In this document: piece after piece, positions 13,201 to 23,291 of the stretch | How the letters are laid out: every line of letters begins with the position of its first letter | How positions within the stretch are numbered: position 1 is the stretch's first letter | NCBI GenBank assembly: GCA_037043455.1 | Contig: JAWPHD010008300.1 | Location: 2,501 to 66,500 of the forward strand | DNA length: 64,000 nucleotides | Source of the DNA: Cyrtodaria siliqua | Lineage: Eukaryota > Mollusca > Bivalvia > Adapedonta > Hiatellidae | Direction of reading: 5' to 3' | The notes under the pieces: generated by a model | What the model saw: only the letters and a program-made list of their open reading frames with translations | What the model was told of the DNA's origin: nothing | Database searches by the model: none | Made by a program: the position numbers and the translations under genes

Positions 13201-14356
13201 ATTTCTGTCTCTTGTTTGTGTTTGTTGCGTCCAAGGGATCCCCTTTTCAGACATTCACACTAGCGTTATTTCTTACTAGTCCTTTGGGATCATCAAGCCC
13301 AATTTGTGTAACTTTAAAGAAATATACCGCTTAAGCCGGTGCTAAAGGGCGTGAGTGTGTTGCATCTTATATTACCTCTCATGAACAGACTCAATAAAAC
13401 CGAGTCTGCTACATTTTATCTCTTGTTTTTTGCTTCCAAGGGATCCACTTTTCAGTATTTATTGGTAGGACATTTATATGCAGGTATTACAACACTAACA
13501 TCTTGCAAAGCATCATATGTTTAGTGGATGATCCATTTAAAAGTCGCCATTTTGCTTTTCTCTAAGATTTTGCGATGACCACAAAAACTTTAAGATGATG
13601 TCTACTGAATCATAAAGAAAAAAGATTATGTTTATCTTGACTTATGCTCTAAATGATTTATTCCTTGCTTTGGCTTCTGTCAAGTATTATAGTACTAACA
13701 TTGTGGCTTTCCAGGGTTTTTTATATTCATATACACATGATCATCTTTGTATTTTACTTACACCGCCTATTAATGCTGCCTAGAATACAGCATGGCGGGG
13801 ATTTCCTTATTTTCACTCTCACGTTTAATTGGGATGGCAACAGGGTAAGAGTGAAGTTTGTTGCATACTAGAACTTTACTTAAACCCCAGCGGCCTTGTT
13901 GCCACTTACCGTTCCAAAGTCATCCCCATGTTGCCCACCATTTTCTGTTTGTAGTATAGTGTACTTTGTTATTTGGAATACGTGTTTTGGTTGCATGCGT
14001 TCTGTGAATGCTGCATTTCAGGTTCGAATGTTGCATCTATTCTTTAGGAAGTAGCTTGACATAATTGTTTACAATACGTTATAGTCTAACATTACTTACT
14101 TGATCTTCCCGTGAGAAGCGCAAGAACTACACAACTTATGACTGAAAAGACAAAACAAACACAACTATCACGTACCTAAGTCAAACATAATTTCAGGTTC
14201 ACCTTACATTTTTCATAAATATCTACTATTTAAAAATTAACATAAATTGTTACTTGGTAAACACATTCGATTTGTGTTCGAAGTCTAATATACATAAAAG
14301 ACGCAATTGAAATTGAATAAATCTAATACGTAAATAAAATATTTACCTAATAGCAT
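4030..14356 (-). CDS. Gene A: secreted Ly6/three-finger-like + fibrinogen-domain lectin (nine coding exons)
   Basis: The coding exons join, in transcript order, 14356-14347, 14141-14100, 10399-10317, 8911-8840, 7072-6943, 5967-5822, 5025-4929, 4726-4562 and 4292-4030. All have GT-AG borders and phases 1,1,0,0,1,0,1,1. The sum is 1,008 bp, giving 335 residues. Residues 1-17 are a hydrophobic signal peptide. Residues 18-112 are a Cys-rich Ly6/uPAR-like domain starting CLSC and ending CC-x5-CN. Residues 113-335 are a fibrinogen-related domain with SGVYTIYP, the IIQRR core, the DRDND calcium loop and the GAWWYNSCH signature; about 220 residues is the usual length. Fibrinogen-related proteins of molluscs are secreted, bind acetylated or other surface sugars, and act in innate recognition; that role is inferred from the family. 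No premature stop is seen in the joined exons. The joining of Ly6 and fibrinogen exons is inferred from phase, order, strand and repetition in genes B and C, not from transcript data. Confidence 0.85.
4562..4726 (-). CDS. Gene A exon F3: fibrinogen-related domain
   Basis: This 165-bp exon is phase 1-1. It encodes [33 protein letters not shown] and [12 protein letters not shown], matching the beta-sheet core of the domain (L-R-I-x-M-x-D-F-x-G). Confidence 0.92.
4929..5025 (-). CDS. Gene A exon F2: fibrinogen-related domain
   Basis: This 97-bp exon is bordered by TTTCAG and GTACAT. It encodes [16 protein letters not shown] and GSPYGEYWL, the highly conserved fibrinogen-domain core. It ends in phase 1. 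Confidence 0.92.
5142..5299 (+). repeat. Tandem duplication of about 80 bp in gene A intron
   Basis: Two units share 'gatcaccgtcctaaacacat' and 'catgataaagcacctatag'. It lies between F1 and F2. Confidence 0.75.
5822..5967 (-). CDS. Gene A exon F1: start of fibrinogen-related domain
   Basis: This 146-bp exon runs from phase 1 to phase 0. It encodes LECSEVKD, then [13 protein letters not shown], then [13 protein letters not shown], which is the N-terminal part of fibrinogen-related domains with its first disulfide pair. Confidence 0.9.
6943..7072 (-). CDS. Gene A exon L3: Ly6-like domain, C-terminal part
   Basis: This 130-bp exon runs from phase 0 to phase 1, with acceptor TATTAG and donor GTAAGC. 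It encodes [14 protein letters not shown] followed by CCNSTRLCN, the terminal Ly6-like signature with one residue more than the usual CC-x4-CN. A SINE tail begins about 12 bp upstream of its acceptor. Confidence 0.87.
7084..7235 (-). mobile_element. SINE copy (5'-truncated) next to gene A L3 acceptor
   Basis: The copy starts with the tail repeat tttgtttgtttg about 12 bp from the exon boundary. It carries 'cctgggtagaaccagta' and 'gtacacctcccgc' of the SINE body, without the tRNA head. Confidence 0.72.
7830..8060 (-). repeat. Repeat R copy (partial)
   Basis: The sequence holds 'gtggacaatagggatacc' and 'gaacagtcagtggcaaa', the R tail in minus orientation, between exons L3 and L2 of gene A. Confidence 0.65.
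8840..8911 (-). CDS. Gene A exon L2: Ly6-like domain, middle
   Basis: This 72-bp exon is phase 0-0, with acceptor TTTTAG and donor GTAATA. It encodes 24 residues from [12 protein letters not shown] to YDYGCGALQ. The last Cys corresponds to the GC of Ly6 domains. Confidence 0.87.
9755..10022 (+). repeat. Repeat R copy
   Basis: The landmarks 'aacctggcggggatat', 'agtggcctgtttcgcc' and 'gcggtagccttagtg' are present. It lies between exons L2 and L1 of gene A. Confidence 0.7.
10317..10399 (-). CDS. Gene A exon L1: Ly6-like domain, first part
   Basis: This 83-bp exon runs from phase 1 to phase 0 between CAG and GTATAT. It encodes [10 protein letters not shown] at the start and CDDNE at the end. 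The C-x2-C opening is that of Ly6/uPAR three-finger domains. The gene B copy is the same length and the gene C copy is 5 bp longer. Confidence 0.85.
10605..11040 (-). repeat. Repeat R copy
   Basis: This diverged but near-full-length R tail is inside intron 2 of gene A, running from 'gaacaggaaatgtag' to 'ggaagaagccagcgc'. Confidence 0.7.
11085..11245 (+). repeat. Short tandem repeat ('atctctgttaacatt')
   Basis: Units of about 36 bp carry 'aatctctgttaacatt'. A matching array is at 35,481-35,715 in the corresponding intron of gene B. Confidence 0.65.
11340..12120 (+). repeat. Tandem repeat of about 170 bp, split by a SINE
   Basis: Units carry 'caaaggtcaaNgtcNNNatg' and 'accttatatNgNaaaNNcatt'. 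They resume after the SINE at 11,918. An apparent ORF across this region is an artefact of SINE plus repeat. Confidence 0.6.
11648..11904 (-). mobile_element. tRNA-derived SINE with 13-bp target-site duplication
   Basis: The tRNA-like head (A-box and B-box, 'ggattcgaactcgcagcgg' in reverse) is at the high-coordinate end and the tail is at 11,648. Both sides carry aaggatgccatga (11,635-11,647 and 11,905-11,917). It interrupts a tandem repeat in intron 2 of gene A. Confidence 0.82.
12769..13035. mobile_element. MITE with about 50-bp TIRs
   Basis: The ends read 'caggccttgaattcaccaac' and its reverse complement, with TIR similarity continuing to 'cttagacttgagc'. The homologous place in gene B intron 2 (about 42,480-42,515) lacks it. 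Confidence 0.78.
13650..14040 (+). repeat. Repeat R copy beside gene A exon 2
   Basis: The copy contains 'catggcggggatttcc', 'aaccccagcggcctt' and 'gttctgtgaatgctgc'. An R copy occupies the same position beside exon 2 of gene B (42,800-43,400), so this insertion predates the A/B duplication. Confidence 0.72.
14100..14141 (-). CDS. Gene A exon 2: signal peptide core
   Basis: This 42-bp exon lies between a TTTTCAG acceptor and a GTAAGT donor. With exon 1 it encodes [17 protein letters not shown], a typical short hydrophobic signal peptide. Gene B has a 42-bp counterpart with the same LALL core. Confidence 0.8.
14347..14356 (-). CDS. Gene A exon 1: start codon micro-exon
   Basis: The ten coding bases ATGCTATTAG are followed by a GTAAAT donor. 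The start was chosen because gene B has the same ten bases except the last (44018-44009), and both sit beneath a conserved upstream block. The exon ends in phase 1 and joins to V in exon 2. Confidence 0.75.
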
Positions 14357-14500
14357 GACAATAACCTAGTGTAAGTGTGCAGTTTAATAAGACATCGTAG
14401 CAATCAAGACTGAGATAAGAATTCTTTAAGATTAGTGAGTGCGTATCGGGCTAGTCTTTATTTAAATCGCGTGTAGATAGTGGCCACAGGGTGTCCTACT
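14357..14500 (-). promoter_or_regulatory. Gene A proximal promoter/5' UTR, conserved with gene B
   Basis: The block matches the region upstream of gene B (44,019-44,150). Shared parts are CACCCTGTG, ACTATC, a TTTAAA TATA-like box at 14,461-14,466 (about 105 bp before ATG), and the ten-base CTTATCTCAG at 14,410-14,419, which holds a GATA-factor site. The promoter role is inferred from position and conservation. Confidence 0.5.
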
Positions 14501-14545
14501 TTTTTTTCTAAAGGGTCAAAGCACTGGAATAAATAAGTAGAACCT

Positions 14546-15660
14546 AGTAGTTCTTAAGCTGGCTGTAGACTTCCCCGCCAGGGGGAATTTAGAAGGGTAT
14601 GATTTTCTGAAAGAACATACATTAAGCTTCAAAACGAGACATGTGTGCCATCTGAGCGTTGAGACTTTAGTGAGTTTTGGGGGAAAACGTTGCGTTTTTA
14701 GACGAAAATCGCCAAAATCTGGAATTATTTTTTAGAAAAAGAATGGACTATATTAGAACCAATTTGAATTGATGGAATCTTTCTCGGAACGCATCTCTAC
14801 ATGTCCAAATAATTTATAAATCTGATACTTAAATATTAAGATTTTGGGTAAAAATGTTAAAAAATTCAATAGAAATATATCTAATACAATAGGAAAAAGA
14901 AATATTGTAACCTTTTTGGGCAGGTAACGTCTAGTGATTAAATAGAAAAATGTTTCAAACCGCATGATGTTTGGAAATGCCTTAATTTTGGGGCGAAACA
15001 TGTGTATTTTTGTCAAAAATCACCGGAATCTGGAATTATTTTTTAAAATTAGTTTGAACATAAACTTATTAAATTGAAGCAATAGAATGTTGCACAGCGT
15101 ACATATTCAAGTTTTTCCTGGCATCACATATAACATATGTGCTCAAATATTGGCATTTTAGGGCAAACTGTTGGAAAAAATGACAAAAATCACTGATTTC
15201 TGTAATCCATTGGGGTATTGGGTTAAAATATAGAAAACAATATTTAATACAATAGAATAAAGACATATTGTAACATTTTGGATAGACAAATGTCCAATAA
15301 TTAAGAAGAATAAAGTCCTAAACCATATGATACTTAAATGCTTAAAATATTGCCTTAATTTTAGTTGAAAATGTGTATTTCCGTCAAAAATCGACGGCAT
15401 CTGGAATTACCTTTTGAAACTAGTTTGAACATAAACGTATCAATTTGAAGCAATAAAATGTTGCACACTATACATATCCAAGTCATTTATTTTATCAGAT
15501 ATAACATATATGCTCAAGTATTTATATTTTAGGGCAAAACGTTGAAAAAATGACTAAAATCGATGATTTCTGTAATGCATTGAGGTATTGGGAAAAAATT
15601 AAAAGTGCATAGAAAAAACGGAAGAAAAATAGTATAACATTTCTGAACAGTCCAATGTGC
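14546..15660 (+). repeat. Left arm of a large inverted repeat
   Basis: It opens with 'gggtatgattttctgaaaga' and holds three internal units with 'ttagacgaaaatcgccaaaa' or 'gtcaaaaatcNccgg' type sequence. The right arm is at 17,870-18,925. A further partial copy of the outer end is at 16,020-16,165. Confidence 0.75.
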
Positions 15661-16514
15661 AATAAAATACCAGAAAACCCATAAGAAGGTGGTAAATGCT
15701 GCTTTATTTTGTTGGAGGGAAACGTGTTTTTATTAAAACATAAACGAAATCTGGATTTTTTTCTTCAAAAAGTAATTTAAACATACATGTTACAACGACA
15801 TATCGCCAGATGAGAGAAACAAGTGCCGTCTTTCTTCTATGGAACATTCGTACTCTCACTTGGCGATATTGCCATTGACCCATCATATGTTTCCAAGGAG
15901 TGCATGGCACGCTGACATTTTGTTTGCTTTTATAAGCAAACAAGCCTGCTCTAGCTGATACCTTATGGGAATTTGTTAAAAAATGTCATGACAGAACCTC
16001 CCGAACAAATACAACACATCATGTACTAGTTCTTGAACTGGCTGTAGACCCCGCTCCCTCATGGGGGATTTTGTAGGGTATGATTTTCTGAAAGAACATA
16101 CAATAAGTTTCAAAATGAGACAGGTGTGCCATCAATTCTGAGCGTTGGGCTTTAGTGAGTAACGTGCATGTAAACTATGTTACCTTACATTACAATTAAA
16201 ATGTCAATGTACATTAAAAATGTTGAATATAAAGTAAATCAAAACCATGTTAAAAACATAATACATGTACTTTTATTAATATAAGTTGAGAAGCGCTTCA
16301 AACGTAATGAAACTATTCTGTAATTTACGTTACACCACATTCATTACCAAAAAAACTTATTTTTAGTGCAAATAGGTTGCTTTAAAAATTGGTGTTCGTC
16401 TGTAAGTAAGGGTTTCTATATATCAAAATGTTAATTAGACTGTGTATAATATGCATATGTATACTAACCGAAATTTAGGTGTAACACAATAAAAAGAAAT
16501 CAAACATGGCGTCC

Positions 16515-17790
16515 AAGATGGTCCCGTTGTATCACAAGATCTGTAGGTCGGCCCAGCAGCCGTCGGCCGAGGGTCGCTCAACGCCATTTCTCTATAACTA
16601 TACTGTATATAGCTCTAGTTGCCATGTTCGAGGCCCGATCTCAGGTAGCCCTCCCCCTGATACGGTCTAGCGACCGAGTGCCACGCGTAACGGGGACCTT
16701 TACCGAGGCTGGCCACCGTTCCCGTTGAGTCACAAAACCTGTGGGTCGGCCCAGCAGCCGTCGGCTGCGAGTCACTCAAGGCTATTTCTCTTTACATAAC
16801 TATACTGTATATAGCTCTAGGTGCCATGTTCGAGACTCGAACTCGGGAAGCCTTTCCCCTGATACGACCTAGCGACTGAGTGCCACGCGTAGCGAAGACC
16901 GTTGCCGACGGCTGGCCACCGGTCCCTTTGTGTCACAAAATATGTGGGTCGGCCGAGCGGCTATCGGCCGAAGGTCGTTCAACGCTATTTCCCTCTATAT
17001 AACTGTATATAGCTATATGTGCCATTTTCGAGACTCGAACTCGGGTAGCCCTCACCCTGATAAGGTCTAGAGACCGAGTGCCACGCGTAGCGGGGATCTT
17101 TGCTGAGGCTGGCCACCGTTGCCGTTGAGTCACAAAACATGTGGGTCGGCCCAGCGGCGTCGGCTGTGGGTCACTCAAGGCTATTTCTCTCTCTAAAGCC
17201 TAGGGACCGAGTACCACGCATAGCGGGGACCTTTGCCGACGGCTGGCCACCGGTCCCTTTGTGTCACAAAATATGTGGATCGGTCCAGCGGCCATCGGCC
17301 GAGGGTCGCTCAACGCTATTTCCCTCTATACATATATAACTATACCGTATATAGCTCTAGGTGAGTTACGAGGTACGAGACCCGAACTCGGGTAGCCCTA
17401 GCGATCGAATGCCACGCGCTGTCGGGAACTTTGCCGACGGCTGCCCACTAGTCCCGTTGTGTCACCCAATCTGTAATAAGTCGGCCCAGCGGCCGTCGGC
17501 CGAAGGTCGTTCAACGCTATATCCTTCTATATAACTGTATTTAGCTCTATGTGCCATGTTCAAGACTCGAACTCCTCGGGTAGCCTTTCCCCTAATATGG
17601 ACTAGCGACCGTGTGCCATATGTACTGGAGACCTTTGCCGACGGCTGGCCATCGGTCCGATTGTGTCGCAAAGTCTGTGGGTCGGCCTAGTGGACGTAAG
17701 CAGGTCGGCCCAGTGGCCGTACGCAGAGGGTCGCTCAACGCTATTTCTCTATTTATAACGTATACTGTATGTAGCTCTATGTACCATGTT
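16515..17790 (-). repeat. 200-bp satellite with tRNA-like units
   Basis: About six units, spaced about 200 bp by the 'ccacgcgtagcgggg' landmark (one of 132 bp), each read on the minus strand as an A-box-like GTGGCACTCGGTC and a T-arm-like CGAGTTCGAGTCTCG. They are GC-rich against AT-rich surroundings and lie between the two inverted arms. Confidence 0.72.
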
Positions 17791-17869
17791 CAAAATACCG
17801 GTAACGTGGTAAAGTCCAAGTCGCCAGTCGGTACACGTACATGTTCCAAAATGCTCTACACATAATGGG

Positions 17870-18925
17870 CTTTCAGAAAAATAGGGTGTACAAAATTCCC
17901 CCTGGGGTGAGGGTTACTCCTACTTTTAGTCTTTTTTTCCAACATATTTCAGCAAATATGTTATATATTGTGCCAGGAAACACTTGAATATGTCTGCTGC
18001 GCAACATTATATTACTTAGTTTGCTAAGTTTATGAAAAAAAAATTCCAGATTCCGTCGATTTTTGACAAAATTACACATTTTTCGCCTGAAAATTAAGGC
18101 ATTTTCAAGTATCATACGGTTCGGGATTTTTTTCTTCTTAATTATTGGACCTTTGTCTATCCAAAATGATAAAATGTGTCCTTATTCATTTGTATTAAAT
18201 TTGTTTCTATATTTTAACCCAATACCCCCAATGGATTACAGAAATCAGTGGTTTTGTCATTTTTTCCAACATTTTGCCCTAAAATGCCAATATGCTATAT
18301 ATTGTGTCAGGAAAAACTTGAATATGTATGCTATGCAATATTCCATTGCTTCAATTAGTTTATGTTCAAACTAATTTCAAAAAATAATTCCAGATTCCGG
18401 CGATTTTTGACAAAAATACAAATTTTTCGCCCCAAAATTAAGGCATTTCCAAACATCATGTGGTTTGGGACTTTTTTCTCCTTAATCACTGGACCTTACC
18501 CTGCCCAAAACGGTTACAATATGTTTTTTCCTATTGTATTAGATATATTTCTAATTTTTAGTTAAATATCCCCCAATGTATTACAGAAATCAGCGATTTT
18601 ATTCAATTTTTTAACATTTTTACCCAAAATTTCAATATTTAAGTATCGGATCCATAAATTATATGGTGGGACACGTAGAGATGCGTTCCGAGAAAGATTC
18701 CATCATTTCAAATTGGTTCTAATAAATTCCATTCTTTTTCTAAAAAACAATTCCAGATTTTGGCGATTTTCGTCTAAAAACGCAGTGTTTTCTCCCAAAA
18801 CTCATTAAAGCCCCAACTCTCAGTCTCATTTTGAAACTTATCGTATGTTCTTTCAGAAAATCATACCCTACAAAATTCCCCCTGGGTGGGGGAGGGTTTC
18901 TTCTACTAGCTCACAGTCTATAGCT
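17870..18925 (-). repeat. Right arm of the large inverted repeat
   Basis: It is the inverse of 14,546-15,660, ending with 'ttctttcagaaaatcatacc'. Short open frames in it recur in each unit and have no recognisable function. Confidence 0.75.
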
Positions 18926-18929
18926 GTTC

Positions 18930-19419
18930 GACGCTGTTATCTTAAAATTGCTAACATCGTGTGTCTCCAACAATCCTCTGTGTTTTATAAAAAATGTCTC
19001 ATATTGTTGTTTTAATCAGTATTGCCATTTTAGAAATATCCAACACTGATTGTTTGGTTTAATTGTAGTTCGATCTAATATTAATTTCAAGAAAATAAAT
19101 AATTATTGACTCGTTTAAAGGTTTATCCATTATTGTAGAAACATTTTTGGGGCATTTGTGATGTTGTTTTTCATAATATTGAAGAATGTACACAAATGTC
19201 TTTACAACAAAGAAGGTTTTGTGGATATATGAGAACATATATTGCGTTACCATAAATAATCAACTGTGTGTTTTAAATGACAGGTTGTGTTTTCCTGACA
19301 TACTCGATAAAGCTCAACATTAAATTCTCCTTTAATCCACTCTCTGTTGTATGTAGTTTTTCCTCCTTTCGACCTATTTTTTTTTCTGCTTCATTTTTTT
19401 TATTTGTTTCGCTTTCGGT
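18930..19419. other. Spacer with no recognised feature
   Basis: AT-rich sequence between the inverted repeat and an R fragment. No coding signal was seen. Confidence 0.5.
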
Positions 19420-19610
19420 CACGCTAGAACCTGATTTAAACCCCAGCGGCCTTTTTGATGCTGACCATTCCAAGTCGTTACCCCTATTGTCACCATTTCT
19501 ATGTTAAACTTTGTGGTGTTCCTTGTAATTATTTTTGGTTTTGACTGCGTTTTTCTAATTGAATGTTTTCTGTGAATGCTACATTTTGTGTCCGACATTT
19601 ATATCTACTT
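19420..19610 (+). repeat. Repeat R fragment
   Basis: It contains 'ctgatttaaaccccagcggc' followed by the distal R sequence up to 'ttctgtgaatgctacattt'. Confidence 0.6.
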
Positions 19611-20984
19611 TTTTATGTATATATTTTACCTTTAGACGCTGTTCCAAAACTCCATACAGTTAGTGTTTAAATATTTAAATGAGTTGTCGATCTTTTTCAG
19701 TATCGATCTAATTAGACGTTTTAACGGTATATAAACAATCCATTCCATTTCTAGTGATGCTCGTTTGGGCTTAAAGTGTTTTAACTGCATTTTATTATCT
19801 GCATTTATTTCTTACTCATTTTGTAGCATTTTAATTTATAAATTATATTTAAGAATGTAAAATGGCTGCCTATATATGCCTATCGTTGTCGAATAATAAC
19901 GTCTTGTGTTGCTAGGATAGAGGCTATAAAGAGAAATCGTCACCATTAAGAAACCAAAAGTGTGATATCTTCTGATATATATTATTAATGAGTGGGTGTT
20001 TATACTAGTATAGTATACTAACGAGAGACACGGAGTTATGTTACGATGTTTACTACACAAGCAAAAGATAGGTACCAAGTAGCATGGTATGAGAGAGGCA
20101 TATGCCTGTAATGTATGACTGACAGATAGAGAGGAGGGGCTAAGCTAATTACCAATGCTTGTAAGAAGTCCATGACAGAAAGGGAGGGAGTGCAGCGACT
20201 GACCGCGGTTTCTTAGTGGTGAATGTTTCTCTTCGTAGACTCTATCCGGCTTAGTGTTTACGATAGGTTTTATCGATAGTCTCTATATAGGTCACACTCT
20301 AAACCACGAAGAGCGCAGGTAGTAAAATATCTTCATGAATAAATGGTGCAAATATTTGAAATTCTGAGCCATCTGATTGGTTTAAAAAGTAGAATAAACA
20401 CTAAAGTCAATTCCATTTCACAACGAACAATCTGAACTTCCTCGTCAGCTACCGTAATCCGGTATGATCAACGGCTTCGGATATCGACGAGGCACATCCG
20501 AGTTGAACGGACAAAACGAGCAATGTTTCGGACTTCATTTGCATATGTATTACAATGGTGTAATATAATATATATGCCATGGCTGTATTAGACTCCCATA
20601 CCGCAACTTGTGTGAAAAATATAAATAGAAGCTGGAAGTGATATACTTTATATAAAGCGTGTAACTGGAGATTAAACATCGTGAACTTTTGAATGTTAAG
20701 CTTAAACTATTCTTACAAGCACCATACGTGCATAATATGCGCTCACATTGTATATTATACATTGCATACGCGAGGTTGTGGGTTCAATTCATGGTCTGGT
20801 CATAGTAAAGACTTCATACTAGAAAGGTGTTTTACTGAACCATGTCAATATTTTGCCCAGTTATTAGCTAGCTTAGGATACAGGTTCGACTTTTTTGAAA
20901 TGGGGCATAACTCTGCCGAAATTAAAGTTATTTGACATGTGTAGCGACTTTCCTTGAAGATGTGTGCGAGGTTTCATGAAAGAA
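19611..20984. other. A-B spacer, little recognised
   Basis: Only a tRNA-like B-box (GTGGGTTCAATTC near 20,775) stands out, probably a SINE remnant. No exon of the lectin family was found here. Confidence 0.5.
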
Positions 20985-21470
20985 ATATAAAACGATCGGA
21001 CAGGGAAAGTAGCATTCAAGGAGGACAGTCAACCACAAAACACAGAAACAAACACGCAAACAGACAAACAAAAAGGCAAAAGTAATAATAAATGCAAACG
21101 ATATCACAAACACAAAAGGGTTGACAATAGGGCTACCGCCTTGGAACGGTCAGTGGCAAAGTAGGCCACTGGGGGTTTAAACTGGTTCTAGGGTGCACCA
21201 AACCTCACACTTACCCTGTTGTCATCCCATTAAAACAGGACAGTGTAAATAAAGAAATCCCCGCCAGGATCTAATCTGTAACCAACAAAGCAGCATCAAT
21301 AGGCAATATAAGTAAAACACAAACATGCTCGTGTAAATATAATACAAAAAAAACAATAGCCTAGAAAGCCACAATGAGGGTACTCAATGACTTGGCAGAA
21401 GCCAGAGCAACAAGAGAATAAACCATTAAGGGCACGGCAAGAACGATCATAGATAAACATCAAACGCCAC
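20985..21470 (-). repeat. Repeat R (5'-truncated Naiad tail), long copy
   Basis: It reads on the plus strand with 'gggttgacaatagggctacc', 'ggtttaaactggttctaggg' and 'aaatccccgccagg' in order, which is the reverse complement of the 41,330-41,750 tail. It lies in the A-B spacer. Confidence 0.75.
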
Positions 21471-21779
21471 CGTATACTTATATACTCGATAATAAAGAAA
21501 TTGTTTTTATTGCTGTTAAAAAAATCTATTTTTAAAACTGAGCTTTTCAAAAAGCTAGCTGGCTGATATTTTGCGCTCTCACCCGCTATGACGCGTTGAG
21601 GGTGAAAGCGCGAAATATCAACCCGGCACGGAATGGGGATTTTACATGGAGTATTTACAGTGAGGCATAATAATAGCGGTTATTTATCCTTACTGTACTG
21701 CACTGGTCATTTTAGTGAGCAGACTTCGGTTTAGAGCCTCATCCGAAGGTAAGGTAGGAATACTGTGTTTTAAACATTT

Positions 21780-21875
21780 CGATAATTAATCCAAACTCGG
21801 CCCTGTCTGGGATTGAACGCGCGATCCCCGAGCTACTAAGCCGCGATTTAACCAGTTCACCACGGCGCTATCTTA
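21780..21875 (-). mobile_element. tRNA-like SINE head
   Basis: On the minus strand CCGTGGTGAACTGGTTAAATC (A-box region) precedes GCGTTCAATCCC (B-box). No complete cloverleaf acceptor stem is seen. Confidence 0.5.
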
Positions 21876-21949
21876 CCATACAGCATTTTAACTGACAGGA
21901 CACGTAATTTAAAGGGACTGGAGGTTATAATTATCAATCTAAACACAAT

Positions 21950-22900
21950 TAAACCATCATAATGTGTTTCAGCGGCCTTTTTGCCACAAACCGTTCCAAT
22001 GCGGTAGCCCTATTGTCAAGCCTTTTAAGTTTATGATTTAATATCTTGCCTTTTATTAATTTTTGTAATTCTTGTTTGTTTCTGTGCGAGTTTTTGGTCG
22101 ACTGTGGTCCTTGAATGCTGCATACCCTGTTCAACTTGTATATCTACTTTTTCAGTTACATAATCAATGTATACATGCACTGAACTAGCCCCAATACAAG
22201 AACCGACATATTTCCTGTTAATGAAATAGTTTGTCGGGAAAACACGACGACTCGGCTATTATATTTGGTGCATTTGTCATTAATATTAATTCATATGATG
22301 CTTTAAGGCTATACTTTATTCTAGGTCTGTCATCTAACTACTCTTCTATTCAATAATATGTAAACGTGCTAGCAATATGAACCCCATATGAAATTATATA
22401 GATCATTTAACAACAAGTCGTCGTGTTTTATAGTACAAACATTATCATAAATTATAACTCATGCGGATTATTTACCCTAGATTGGCTTTTTCTTTAGCTG
22501 CAACTACTATGGTTGTTCAGTACGATTCTGGATACATCCTGAGATGTTTATTATTTTCTATGTGTTTCTTTAGTTAGTTTCTCTGGATGTGGACTTTATT
22601 GTTAGAGAATTTCTTTTGATGGGCTGTAGTTTTGTTTACACTGTCTTGTCTATTTGGGCGCTGAAGACAGGATAATAGCGAGGATTGTGCGCATATAAAA
22701 TTGATTCATGCTAACCAGTAGGCCTTATTGCCTACTGACCGTTCCAAGTCGGTAACCATGTCTTCACCACCCTTTCTGTTGTTTTTTGTTTCTTTCGTTG
22801 TATTGTCAAGTCCTTGTTTGCAGTGCAGTGCGGGCCTGCGGTGCCATTGCGTTCGGACGCTGTGGTTTCTATAGGACCCTGTGTCTCATTTTTGCATATA
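21950..22900 (+). repeat. Two tandem R fragments
   Basis: Two partial R tails lie close together (21,960-22,150 and about 22,640-22,880). Each has the 'ggccttNttgcc' and 'ggtaNcc' landmarks. They are downstream of the gene B terminal exon. Confidence 0.55.
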
Positions 22901-23040
22901 CAAATGAAGCATATTATGAGATTTTTTCTTGTACTTGTATAAACACCAATTACTCTTCCAGATCGCTAGCAGTCCCTTTAAAATAAAAAAGATAAACAAA
23001 AAAACTTTAAGTTTTCATAGTTATAGCATCCCAGCTGTCT

Positions 23041-23291
23041 TTAATATTTTCGTATCATCATTGTAACATACTTCAGGGAGTAATACTCTCCACGAAAATA
23101 TTTCCACTCCACACCGTCGGCATATGTATCGTGATGTCCAGCGAGATACAGGCCATTTAGATTTCCACAGTGACACGCATCGTACCACCAGGCCCCCTTG
23201 AATGTCACGGCACAGCTGCGGCCGGCATCGATGTCGTTATCGTGGTCATACGTTGAAAATTGCATCCCACTATCTCGCGACAGACAGTCAC
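23041..23291 (-). CDS. Gene B exon F4: C-terminal fibrinogen-related domain
   Basis: This 251-bp terminal exon ends with TAA. It encodes [41 protein letters not shown] and YVTMMIRKY. It is 12 bp shorter than in gene A. The difference lies at the start, after GD, and at the C-terminus. Confidence 0.93.

Noticed and set aside
14753..18565. Recurring hydrophobic open frames
   Set aside because: They repeat within the arms of the inverted repeat at low complexity and show no known domain or start context.
20985..21470. SECIS element in repeat R
   Set aside because: ATGA and GA motifs occur near each other, but by eye the stem lengths and the apical AA do not fit a SECIS fold. A dedicated search is needed before any claim.
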